Both the position numbers and the translations under genes were made by a program. Shown one piece after another: positions 35,726-47,047 of a stretch of 64,000 nucleotides of DNA. The stretch is from Manihot esculenta. Lineage: Eukaryota > Streptophyta > Magnoliopsida > Malpighiales > Euphorbiaceae. The stretch lies in the NCBI RefSeq assembly GCF_001659605.2, contig NC_035174.2, positions 22,518,027 through 22,582,026 of the forward strand, read 5' to 3'. The notes below the pieces were generated by a model, which was given only the letters and a program-made list of their open reading frames with translations, ran no database searches and was not told where the DNA came from. Position 1 is the stretch's first letter. The number at the start of each line of letters is the position of its first letter.

Positions 35726-36905
35726 TCAATCATACATAAACAAGCAAGCAAACCAGCAAGCAAAACCTAAAAATCTCTCTCCTGAAAGAGAGACACAGGC
35801 ACTGCTGGAGTAAAACTCCCGGGTCTCCCAAACACTCACTACCAACCAGTGGTGATTTCCAAAACTTTTCACCATCGGGACTTCCATAACACAGGAACAT
35901 GGAAATCCGAATGGATCCTCTCCATAGGAAATCACCCTTACCAAAAGAAACACCTTAGCAGTACCCAACCTTCTCCTAAACTCCACTGGCTTCCGCTGCG
36001 CTACTCTGATCCTTACTCTTTCTCTTCATCTCATCTTTACTAACAGGCTTCTTCTCACTGCTAACCCAAAACTAACTCTAACTCTCACAGGTAGTACCCG
36101 GATTTCAGATCTATCTTGGAAAACAAACAGCTCCTACTAGCTGTCCCAATAGATCATCCATCCTGCATGGGAATACCTGCGCTCTTGGTAGTGACCTTGG
36201 TCAACTGCTTACAGTCGTTACAAAGTCTCAAGGATTCATCCTTCTTTTCCCACCACCACACTGGAACAGTCCAGGGTGAGGTACTAGGTCGGATAAAACC
36301 CCTGTCTACCAAGTCTCGCCCTTACTTTGACTACTACCTCTCTCTAAGCAGGCGCCAACCTGTAGGGGAGAATAGAAATGGTTCTGGGTCCAGACACCAC
36401 TCCTATGCTGAACTCTATTTCCCTAACAGATGGTAAACCTCACAACCCGCCTAGGAAAACATCTAAGACTCTCTCTCTCTACAACTGGCACTGAGGCTGG
36501 TTCCCTGACCTGACTGCTAAACTCTCAAACAAGAGCTAGAACCCTCCGACAACCCCTCCTACGTACCCTACGAACCTGACAGGCCGACATCAAACCTCTA
36601 GGCATCCCTACTGTGTCCCCTCAGAAGACTACCTCTGACCCATCCTGTCCTCTGAACCTGACTACCTCGCCTCTGCAGACCAAGATAGCACCACGAGTAG
36701 AAAAACCAAATCCATCCCTCGATTGACGTCCAGACAATCAAGTCTAGGACCTCAAAGTCGAGTGGAAGGCATCTACCCTCAACTGACACGGAACTGGACC
36801 GGCAGACTGACTCTGCCACAGATGGATCACACTCGGGTCTACTAATCCCAAAGAGAACACTCTAGCCCAGAAGCTATCAACTCAACCTCACGACGGCTCC
36901 TAGAG
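35726..36905 (-). pseudogene. Element F pol scraps
   Basis: From the distal end on the minus strand: protease remnants (AESVCRSSSVSVEGRC, 36598-36819), the first part of RT (about 36100-36500, recognisable by matching the region before FIDD in B), then a jump to the end of integrase and the chromodomain-like tail (about 35760-35990). The RT active site, RNase H and the integrase catalytic core are missing. Frames are broken throughout. Confidence 0.8.
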
Positions 36906-36908
36906 CAA

Positions 36909-37760
36909 CTAAAGAAAGAGAAAAACACCAGGGTTCACAAAAACATACACATCAAAACATTCAAAAGTGAGCGTACCTGACACCACTGTGTTCGATGTGT
37001 CTGCCTCCTGCTGAGCTTGGGTGAAGATCCGAGCTGGTGCTGACGGACCTTCTCCACGGGAACCTGAGAAATGAGGGGTTGACCCTCTTCCTCTGCCTCG
37101 CCCACTAACCTGAAACACGGCTGGAGCTACTGGCTGAGACTGTGCTAACCGGGGCACAGTAGGACACTCACGTGCTATGTGTCCTTCCTGTCCACACCTA
37201 AAACAAGCTGTCGTCCCAACCCGACAGACTCCTTTGTGCGGCCTTCCGCACCTCAAGCATCTTGAACTGCCTGAGCCAGAGCTCGCACCACTACCTAATC
37301 CCAGACTAGCCTTCAAAGTCTTCTAGAACTTCTTCTTCTTCCCCCTCAGGGTTCTGCCCCACTTCACTCCTCTTATGGCGGCTGTACTCCGAGTGGAGGG
37401 ATCAATCCCTCCTGAACTCGAAATTCTGGAATCCTGAGTCTGAGCATTCTCCTGAAAAACTCCCATACCTTCTTCTGGTACTCTGGCTCCCAAACTGACA
37501 TCTCTTCTCTGCACATCCAACTCTACTTCCCTCACACTAGCTGACATCCTTCTTGGAGCCATTGCTTCTCTGCTTACATCAAAAGACCTTCCAGGGTCCC
37601 TTGATGTTCCCCATCTGCCGACTCCCCACGACTGCGCTTTTGGCAGAGCAGGGGGAAAGGTATTCATACCTTCCCTCTCAGATGGAACTCCAGTCGATTC
37701 CACAGATCGACGAGCACCTCGTATTCTGGCTCCTCTGAAGAACAACACACAAGCATACAA
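36909..37760 (-). pseudogene. Element F gag remnant with intact zinc knuckle
   Basis: The N-terminal part reads RGARRSVESTGVPSEREG and continues for about 130 codons, then the capsid core of gag is deleted. A second open stretch (36909-37316) holds CLRCGRPHKGVC and the zinc knuckle [14 protein letters not shown], then RGRGRG and [13 protein letters not shown]. The position of the initiator ATG in B and D reads ATA here, so the normal start is lost. An acceptor-like TTCTTCAG precedes it. Confidence 0.82.
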
Positions 37761-38002
37761 TCAATCATTAGCATCATACGGTTCATATGAAAACACATGA
37801 ACCTGCAACACATACATAACATATCATACATAACATTAATGCCCATGCATAAACTCATGGCATTCCACATCATCATTCATACAAGATAGGACTCAACATC
37901 CTATCCTAGTGGACATGATTTCTGCCTATTGTGCTTGCCCTTCTATGACCTCTAAGCCAACCTCTTTCCGATGTGCAACACACCGTACTCTCGAGGCCCA
38001 AA

Positions 38003-38014
38003 GCTCTTATACCA
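38003..38014 (-). other. Primer-binding site, element F
   Basis: On the minus strand TGGTATAAGAGC, one mismatch (C to A) from the TGGTATCAGAGC of B, D and G, just inside the 5' LTR. Confidence 0.82.
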
Positions 38015-38017
38015 TTC

Positions 38018-40302
38018 TGTAACGACCCGGAAATCGATACCCTACCGTAACGGCCTGAACCGCCACCGGCGCTAGGATCCAGATCGGCTTAAGGCCGCCG
38101 GGACCCGTAGCAAGCCAAACATACTTCCTATCACCTGGTTAAATCCCATACATGATCAAAACTTTAACATAAAAACTGAAACATCTGATGTACATACCGA
38201 GCCTGACCTGTATGCGACATAACTGAAAACATAAAGAAACCCCCTACTAGAGCCCTCATCAAAACTCCAGCTGGGTTAACATAACATACATCAAGCTGGG
38301 ATTACATCCAAAGAACTAGAACCTAACCTGTGCATGCAACAAACCACAAACATAAGACCTCCTCTAGGGTCCTCATCCATTACCATAGCGTGGTAAACAA
38401 CACATGCCACAAGATTAGTTCAAACATAACTCAACAATAAACCAAAACATACATCATGTATTAAACAGGGACCAACCAAGTCTCAGGGCCAAGCAAAGTA
38501 CTAATCCATAAATATAACTCCAATTAACCTTACATTTCAATAACTCAGTTACATTACATCATGTCCACACTAACAGTACTAATCTATAACTATTACAAAA
38601 GCATAACCTTTACTCTTGAGACTTCCCGATCAACCTCAAACCTGCAACACTGGGGTTAGGGGAGAGGGGTGAGCTAAAAAGCCCAGTGAGTAGAAACAAA
38701 GAAAACAGTTCATTAATTACATGCTTTCATGAAATGCGTCACAGCACAAACAAATCATATCACGGATTGGACCCAACCCCAAAACATCCCTAAGCTATTT
38801 GCCCGGCCACCATAGAGGGCACCACAGGACTTCGTAATGCCTGGCCCAGCCAGGTCTTTTCCATAGGGCTAGTGGGGTCGCCCTTGGTCCAATCTCCATC
38901 AACAGTAAATAATGCAATGCTTCATATTCGTGTAACTAGTGCAATCAACCTATTACATATAAACATGATGCATGAGCATGCTTTAGGCATTTGATTTCAT
39001 AAAATAAAGATTTAGTTTAGTTCTACTCACCTCTGGCAGACGCTGAACTTGCTCTGCACAGCTAACACTACTGGCCTCCTCGGTCTCTCGGGTCCGATCC
39101 TACACAGGTGGACTCGAATGAGGTGCCAAACATACTCTAAAAAACTCATAAACGTACCCCCAAAAACCCCTAAAACATCATAGAAACATGCATGGAAAAC
39201 ACCCAAGAAAAGGCTGGACAGGGCACTTTCGGCGGCACCTTCGGCGGCCGAAAGCCCCTTCCAGAGACGAAACTCGGGTAGGTTCGGCAGCAGGTTCGGC
39301 GGCCGAAACCCCAGGACAGAAACGAAACTCAACCTTCGGGGGCACGTTCGGCAGCCGAAAGACTGCCTCCCATGCAGGTTCGGCGGCCGAAACTCCTTTC
39401 GGCGGCCGAACCTGGTCCCCTCTGGACGACAGGTCCGATTCTGCCAAGCCAAAAACCAAACTCAATACACCCAAATCCTTACATACTCTCTCCCAACATG
39501 CATACTCACTCCCACAAGCATAAAGGAGCATAAACTAACATAAACTCCTCAACACAAACATCACATAACATACATTGGGCATAAAACCCACATAAACCTA
39601 AACATGCATATCTACCCATACTCAACCATCAAAACCTTCATAAAACTTCATGAAAACACTAGGGAAGCAAGGATCTACACTTACCTCTTGAAGATCGAGG
39701 GTGGTGTGATCCCTAACTCGGAGGTGTGGAGAATCCAAGCTCCAAAAGCTCCAAGCTCCCAAAACTCCTTTTAAGCTTTAAATCTTCAAACACAAGGGTA
39801 GAAATCATGAAAACTTGAGAGATGGGTAGAGAAAACACGAAAACGACCAAAGGAAGGCATAAACTCACCTGAGCTCGAGAATGGGGAGAAAACTCACCCA
39901 TTTCCGATCTGAGGGCCCTTTATAGGTGGCCTGGTCGAAGACCTTCGGCGGCCTAACGTGCCCCCTAAACTCATGCATGTTCGGCGGCCGAACTTGACTT
40001 TCGGCGGCCGAACCTTGGCTCGTTTAAACAAGACTTTCGGAGGCCAAAGGCGCTCCCGAAGTCTTTCCATGTTCGGCGGCCGAACTTCACTTTCGGCGGC
40101 CGAACCTGGCAAACGCCTCCTTGGTCTTTTTCTTTTCAAAATCAATTCATTTCCCTTTAAAACCATGAAATCATGTGAAAACATTTTAGAAAACACATTT
40201 TACCCCTCTAGAAGCCTCTGGCATCTTCAGAAATTCCAGATTCCAACGGAGATTCCGCCGGAAGGTAGGGATTCCGATGCCGGAATCTAGCCGGGTATTA
40301 CA
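38018..40302 (-). repeat. Element F 5' LTR
   Basis: 2285 bp, nearly identical to 33387-35672. Contains donor-like GTAAGT (minus strand, at 39684), exon-like block 39031-39099 (69 bp), and palindrome clusters at about 39228-39415 and 39970-40110. Confidence 0.92.
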
Positions 40303-41826
40303 ACATCGTCATATCATAGATCGAGGGCTATGGATCATCCAACATTCATCCACATCAACATTTAAAATATGCAATGCAACATATTCGTGAATTCTAATGC
40401 AAGCAACCTAATTCATCACATGGCATTCATGATGCATGAACATGCTCAAACTATACGGTCAATTTGCTTAAAAACATAAAGGTTTATTCCACTCACCTCT
40501 GGGTAGCTCTGACCAGACACTGGAGCAGCTGACTCACTGCTGGGGTCCTCGGTTCCTCGGGTCCGAACCTACACAGGTGGACTCAAATGAGGGACCAAAC
40601 AAACATGAACATAACTCTAAACTACTCCCCAAAAACCCCCTAAAACATCATGAACAATCATAGAAAAACATGCAAGAAAGGGCTGGACAGGGCACTTTCG
40701 GCGGCAGGTTCGGCGGCCGAAAGTCCCTCCAGAGCCGAAAGTCAGGCAGGTTCGGCGGCACCTTCGGCGGCCGAAACTCCCAGACAGAGGCGAAACTCAT
40801 GCATGTTCGGCGGCACTTTCGGCGGCCGAAACTCCCAGACAGAGATGAAAGTCTCCTTTCGGGGGCAAGCTTCGGCAGCCGAAAGCTGCCTCCACAAGCA
40901 CGTTCGGCGGCCGAAAGTTCCTTTGGCTGCCGAACCTGGTTTCTCCCAGAATGGCAGAAACTCAGCTCCCATATGCATTTATGCCTCCACTCTCATCCAA
41001 ACATGCATAAACCTATTCTACAACACTCATACACAAGCATACAAGTTCCTAGGGGCATCAACTAACTAAAACCCCTTCTAAAACACATCAAACATACATT
41101 TGTAAGCCACATTGCTCAAAATCACATCAAAAACCCATAAGCTCAACATAAGCTACACATGCATTTTCTACCCCATGAACTTGCATAAAACTTGCTTAAA
41201 ACATAAAGTAAGCTAGAGATCGACTCTTACCTCTTGAAGATCGAGGGTAGAGGCGATCTAACTTGGAGTTGGAAGAGATTTGAGTTCTTGAACCTCAAAG
41301 CTCCAAAACTTGCTCAAAACTCGAAAATCTTCAAAACAAGGTGAAAACTAGTGAAAAACTCGAAAGATCTGAAGGAAAAGACTCAAGATCGGTGAGGGGT
41401 GGCGGAGAACTCACCTTGGCTGGAAATGGGAAAAAAGCTCGCCCGTTTTCGGCTAAGGGACCCTTTTATAGTGGCTGGCCAGGCCACGTTCGGGGGCCGA
41501 ACGTGCCTCCGCATGCATGCCATGTTCGGCAGCCGAACTTGAGGTTCGGCGGCCGAACCTGGACTTTCCTCACTTATGCTTTCGGGGGCCTAAAGGCGCT
41601 CCCGAAGGCATGCATGTTCGGCGGCCGAACTTGAGGTTCGGCGGCCGAACCTGAGTTTTCCTTCAAGGTTGTTTTCATGCAAAAACTCATTTTCATTTTA
41701 CTTAAAACCATGAAATACCTTAAAGCATTTTATGAAAACATGATTCTACCCTACTAGAGGCTTCCGACATCCGAGATTCCACCGGACGGTAGGAATTCCG
41801 ATACCGGAGTCTAGCTGGGTATTACA

Positions 41827-42363
41827 GGGTGCTAAATGAATGCAAAGATGGAAGCGGATGAAGCTTAATATGCCACTAATATCCAGTCTAGGATAATAAA
41901 GAAATGCGCTGCTTGGGAGGCACCCCAAGGTGACAGGCTTGCCCAAGCATATCCATTATTAGGAGCTTTTATTTTTCTTTTCATTTTTATTTTATTTTTC
42001 TGTTATCTTCAATCTTGGAGTAGATTATATCTTATGGACAAGTATGAACTATATAGAGATTAAAAATAACCTTCAATGGTTATTTGAATGGTAAATTATT
42101 TGATTTGTTTTATAACTGCTTTATTAAAGGTGATTTTATTTTTTTACTACTTTAGTTATTTACTATTTACTTTTACTTTAAAAACCCTTCTTTTCTTTTC
42201 TTCTCTCCTATGCTATCAGCTCTCTCTCTCTCTCAACTCTCCTCTCTCTTGCAAAAATGATGATGGCGAAGCACCAACGCACCGAAGACCTTTCTGAAGT
42301 GACGACAGCCACCATGCTCTTGTCCACACATTGCTACCAAGACTCGTTGATAAAGAAGCAGCC
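41827..42363 (+). mobile_element. Athila 3' internal remnant
   Basis: Begins with the second GGGTG of insertion E. The block GCGCTGCTTGGGAGGCACCC (about 41908-41927) is typical of the end of Athila-type pol. AT-rich sequence and a CT-rich stretch (about 42190-42250) follow. Most of Athila RT to integrase must have been deleted before E inserted, because the left side ends at the start of RT. Ends where LTR G begins. Confidence 0.6.
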
Positions 42364-45300
42364 TGTAACACCCGGCTAAGCTCCAGCATCGAAATTCCAA
42401 CTTTCCAGCGGAATCTCCGTTGGAATCCAGAATCTCGAGATTGGAATCCCTTGGAAGGGTGAAAATAAAGGTTTTCTAAGATGTTTCTATATGTTTTTAA
42501 GGTTTTAATAAAGAAAGAAAAGAGTTTTGGAAGAAAAATGCCTTGGAGGGAAAAGCCCAGGTTCGGTTGCCAAACCTCATGTTCGGCCGCCGAACAAGGT
42601 GCGGATGCGGAAGCTCTTTTGGCCCCCGAAGGTGGTCTGGCCAGCCACCTATAAAAGGCCCCCCTGTCCGAAAATAGGCGAGTTTTCTCTTTCCATTTTT
42701 GGACAAAGGTGAGTTTTTGCCCTTTCATGGTTGATTTTGTGTTTTTCCTTCAAATCCTTCTAGATTTTCATGAGTTTTCTCTTATTTTGAAGTTTTGAGC
42801 TTAAATCTAAAGTTCTGAAGCTTGGAGACCTCCGGGGACCGTTTTCTCCTCATCTCTGAGTTCGGATCACATCTACTCTCGATCTTCAAGAGGTAAGTGT
42901 AGATCTTTATCTTCTTTCATGTTTTAATGAAGTTTTTAAGAGTTTTAATGCGTAAAATGGGTAGATCTATGTTTTAGGGTTTATGTTAGCTTTATGTTAA
43001 ATGCATGCCCTACATATTGTTTATGTTGATGTTTGTTGGGGTATAGGCTAGTTTTATGCCCCCTATGTATGATTGAGTGTATATGCATGTTTTAGAATAG
43101 TTAAATGTGTGTTTTGAGAGGTCTGGGTGGCTGGATTTGTGAGGCGAATCGGGTTTTGCCATTCTGGAGAATCCAGGTTCGGCCGCCGAAGTAAGGTTCG
43201 GCCGCCGAACCTGCCTGTGGAGGCAGCCTTTGGCCGCCTAACTAGCCCCCGAAAGGTTGGACTTTCGGATCTGTGGGGGAGTTTAGGCCGCCGAACCTGC
43301 CCCCGAAGGTTGGTGACTTTCGAATCTATGAAGACCTTCGGCCACCGAACCTGCCACTAAAAGTCCCCTGCCCAGCCTTCCCTTGCCTATTTTTTATGCA
43401 TATTTTATGATGTTTTGAGGGGTTTTTGGGGAGATGTTTAGAGTCTTTATAGAGTATGTTGGTCCCTCATTTGAGTCCACCTGTGTAGGATCGGACCTGG
43501 AAGACCAAAGAGTCCAGTAGTGAGTCAGCTGCTCCAGTGTTAAGAAAGCGTCAGCCAGAGGTGAGTAGAACTGAACTATGTTTTAAAGTAACTGAACTAT
43601 GTTTTAAAGTAACTGAACTATGTTTTAAAGTAACATGTTCATGTATCACGAATGCCATGATTATATATTAGGTTGTTGCATTAGAATTCATGAATATGAT
43701 GCATTGCATATTTTACTATTGATGTGGATGGATATTGGATGACCCACTAGCCCTCGATATGACATGATACGATATAATATGATATGGAAGTCCAGGGCTT
43801 GCCCATTCTACGCCCCTGGCACGATGTAAGGAAAAGACCAGGGTTGCCCATTCTACGCCGCTGGCACAGTTGGACATGTTATGTTATGTTTAAGAGGAAG
43901 TCCTGAGGAGCTCCATCAAAGGCCGGACATTATTTGGATATGTAGAGGGTTACTGGTGACAAGTCCATCTTTGTAATACCCGGCTAGACTCCGGTATCGG
44001 AATTCCTACCGTCCGGTGGAATCTCGGATGTCGGAAGCCTCTAGTAGGGTAGAAACATATTTTCATAAAATGTTTTAAAGTATTCCATGGTTGTAAGTAT
44101 GAAAATTAAATGAGTTTTTGCATGAAAAGTCTTTGGAGGAAAACCCAGGTTCGGCCGCCGAAAGTTAAGTTCGGCCGCCGAACATGCATGCGTTTTGGAG
44201 GCACGTTAGGCCCCCGAAAGCATGAGTGAGGGCAATCCAGGTTCGGCCACCGAAACCCAAGTTCGGCCGCCGAACATGGCATGCATGCGGAAGCACTTTC
44301 GGCCCCCGAACGTGGCCTGGCCAGCCACCTATAAAAGGGTCACTTAGCCGAAATGGGCGAGCTTTCTCCCATTTTCGGCCATAGCTAGCTTCCGACCTCC
44401 CTCTCCCTAGATCTTGTGTTCTTTCTCCAAATCTCCTCCATTTTTCTTGAGTTTTCACCTCTCATTACAAGTTTTGGAGCTTTGGGAACTCAGGAGCTCA
44501 TTTGCTTGGATCTCCGAGTTTAGGTCGTCTCTCTCTCGATCTTCAAGAGGTAAGAGCCGATCTTAAGCTCATTGTATGTTTTAAGCAAGTTTTAAGTTGT
44601 TTTATGGGGTAGAATGGCATGTATAGGGTTGTATGAGTTTTAAGCAAATGTTAGGTTTTATGTGATTTTTGAGCAATGTGGCATGTTTGAGTATGTTTGA
44701 AGTGTTGTAGTTGGGGTATACGTTTGTTTGAGGCCCCTAGGAGCTTGTATGCATGTTTTAGAACAAGTTTATGCATGATTTGAGGTTTTGGGAGGCAAGA
44801 GGTTCATTTGAGCCAAGTTTCTGCCCATTTGGGAGAAACCAGGTTCGGCAGCCGAAGGCACTTTCGGCCGCCGAACCCCCTTGTGGAGGCAGCATTCGAC
44901 TGCCGAAGCTTGCCCCCGAAAAGAGACTTTCGTCTCTGTCTGGAAGTTTCGGCCGCCGAAGGTGCCGCCGAACCTGCCTGACTTTCGGCTCTGGAGGGAC
45001 TTTCGGCCGCCGAACCTGCCGCCGAAAGTGCCCTGTTCAGCCATTTCATGCATGTATTTCTATGATTATTTCATGATGTTTTAGGGGGGTTTTTGGGGAG
45101 TATATTAGAGTTATGTTTATGTATGTTTGGTCCCTCATTGGAGTCCACCTGTGTAGGTTCGGACCCGAGGAACCGGGGACCCCAGCAGTGAGCCAGCTGC
45201 TACAGAGTTTGTCAGAGCTAGTCAGAGGTGAGTGGAATAAACCTTAAAGTTTTAAAATAAATGAAGTATGAATTTTGAGCATGATCCATGCATCATGAAT

Positions 45301-46787
45301 GCCATGAGATATAGTAGGTTGTTTGCATTAGTATTCACGAATATGTTGCATTGCATTTACAATGTTGATGTGGATTGGTTATTGGATGATCCTTTAGTCC
45401 TCATATGGCATGATGATGTTACGGCATGATATGGTATGGAAGTCCAGGTTGTACCCATTCTACGTCCCTGGCACGATGTAAGAGAAAGTCCAGGTTGTAC
45501 CCATTCTACGTCCCTGGCACATTGGTATGTTATGATATGTTATGATAAGGGAAAGACCGGTTGTACCCATTCTACGTTCCGGCACAGTTGGACTATATAG
45601 AGGACTATTGGTGACAATACCATCCGAGATGTGATTTGTTGTGATGTGTTGCATTACATAATGGCATGAGATTTTTAAATATATGATTACACTATTCTGC
45701 TCACTGGGCTTTGTAGCTCACCCCTCTCCCCTAACCCCAGATGTGCAGGTACAGGGTAGACCAGGAGGTTAGCCAGAGTTTTGAAGTATGTTTATGTAAT
45801 AGTTAGATTGTGGACATGACAATTGTACTATGATGTAATGTAAGAGATTTCAGTATGTTATGTAATGAGGTATATTGAGGTTATAGATGTGCTTGACCCT
45901 ATGAGTATTATAATCCCTTGTTGATGCATGATCTTAGATATTTGATGATACAGATGTTAGCCAACTCAACGCATGTATATCGCCCATTGGGGCATTGATG
46001 AGATCCCACAGAGGGGTCAAGTTTATGATTATGTTTTAGTGCATGCACAGGTTGAGTTTGGTGTATGAGAAATGAATGAAAGAAAAGTTTAAATTTTTAT
46101 GCTTGTTGTTGATCATGTATGGGATTATACAGGTTTACAGGTTATATGTCAGGCTTGCTACGGGTCCCGGCGGCCTTAAGCCGATCTGGATCCTAGCGCC
46201 GGTAACGGTCCGATTTTCGGGTCGTTACAATCTTGATGTGAATTGTTTGTGCTGTGATGCATTCCACATGAGCATATGTTTATTATAATATTTTTACTAT
46301 TCTGCTCACTAGGCTCTGGTAGCTTACCCCTTTCCTCTAATCCCCAGGTTTGCAGGTTAGAGATAGCACAGGAAGTCGGCAAGGGTTGTTTATGTTGATG
46401 TAATAGAATAGTAGTGGACATGTACTATGTAATGGATTAGATTTGTGCTTTACCCTAGTTTATGTTTTATGAATCCCTGTTGTGCATGATCTTTATGTAA
46501 AAAGTTTTAATGATGAGTTATGTTGGAACCAAACTTAAGGCATGTGATGTTTACCATGCTAGAGTATTTGATGAGGACTCTAGTGTGGGTTTTATGTATA
46601 CAGTTATGAGGCATGCACAGGTCAGGTTTTGGTTCGTGAAATGTTCAAAGTTTTTATGTAAATGTATGATCATGTATGGGATTTTATCAGGTTCATAGGA
46701 TGTATAGTAGGCTTGCTATGGGTCCCGGCAATCTTAAGTCGATCTAGATCCTAGCTTCGGTAGCGGTCCGTTTTTCGGGTCGTTACA
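42364..46787 (+). repeat. Element G 5' LTR, split by solo LTR H
   Basis: TGTAACACCCGG...GGGTCGTTACA, 2161 bp after removal of H. TATA box 42650-42657, donor-like GTAAGT at 42893, palindromes at about 43176-43360, exon-like block 43489-43560. Its tandem repeat (about 43787-43925) has units with CCAGGG...CCCTGG arms. Several palindromes have decayed (for example GTTTAGGCCGCCGAA). Confidence 0.88.
43972..46229 (+). mobile_element. Solo LTR H
   Basis: 2258 bp with perfect target duplication ATCTT (43967-43971 and 46230-46234), inserted in LTR G just after its tandem repeat. TATA box 44330-44337, donor-like GTAAGA (GT at 44550), exon-like block 45157-45227. Its tandem repeat (about 45438-45595) has two units with CCAGG...CCTGG arms and a third with CCGG...CCGG arms. 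Confidence 0.93.
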
Positions 46788-46790
46788 GAG

Positions 46791-46803
46791 TGGTATCAGA
46801 GCC
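46791..46803 (+). other. Primer-binding site, element G
   Basis: TGGTATCAGAGCC, 3 bp after the end of LTR G. Confidence 0.88.
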
Positions 46804-47047
46804 CTAGGTTCATATGGTCGGACCTAGAGGGTGTCGGGCTCATAGATGTTATAGAAGGGCAAGCACACTAGGAAAAATCATGTCCACTAGGATAGGATGC
46901 AGAGTTCTGTCTTGATGATGATGTGTAATGCTATGACTTTATGCATGTGCATTAATGATATGCCATGTATGATGTGGGTTCATGTGTTTCCACATGAACC
47001 ATATGATGCTAATGTTTATGTGTTGTATGTTGTTTTTCAAAAACAGG

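Larger units (their letters stand above)
33387..40302 (-). mobile_element. Element F, shrunken non-autonomous chromovirus copy
   Basis: 6916 bp, with perfect target duplication ACATC (33382-33386 and 40303-40307), nested in LTR E. Two full LTRs (33387-35672 and 38018-40302) surround an internal region of only 2345 bp, against 5362 bp in B. The LTRs look about 99% alike, so the insertion is young, but the interior is a mosaic of gag, protease and pol scraps. A distinct LTR subfamily: the terminal region before GGGTCGTTACA carries an extra CCGTTACGGTAGGG stretch. Confidence 0.92.
32589..41826 (-). mobile_element. Solo LTR E, minus strand, split by element F
   Basis: LTR pieces 32589-33386 and 40308-41826 (2317 bp together), with GGGTG on both outer sides (32584-32588 and 41827-41831). 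No internal region remains, so it is a solo LTR. About 99% alike to LTR C by eye, but longer by a 12-bp unit near 40762 and a 21-bp palindrome unit near 41630. Its far end is intact (TTACA), unlike C. Both Athila sides of the insertion are present only here. Confidence 0.9.
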
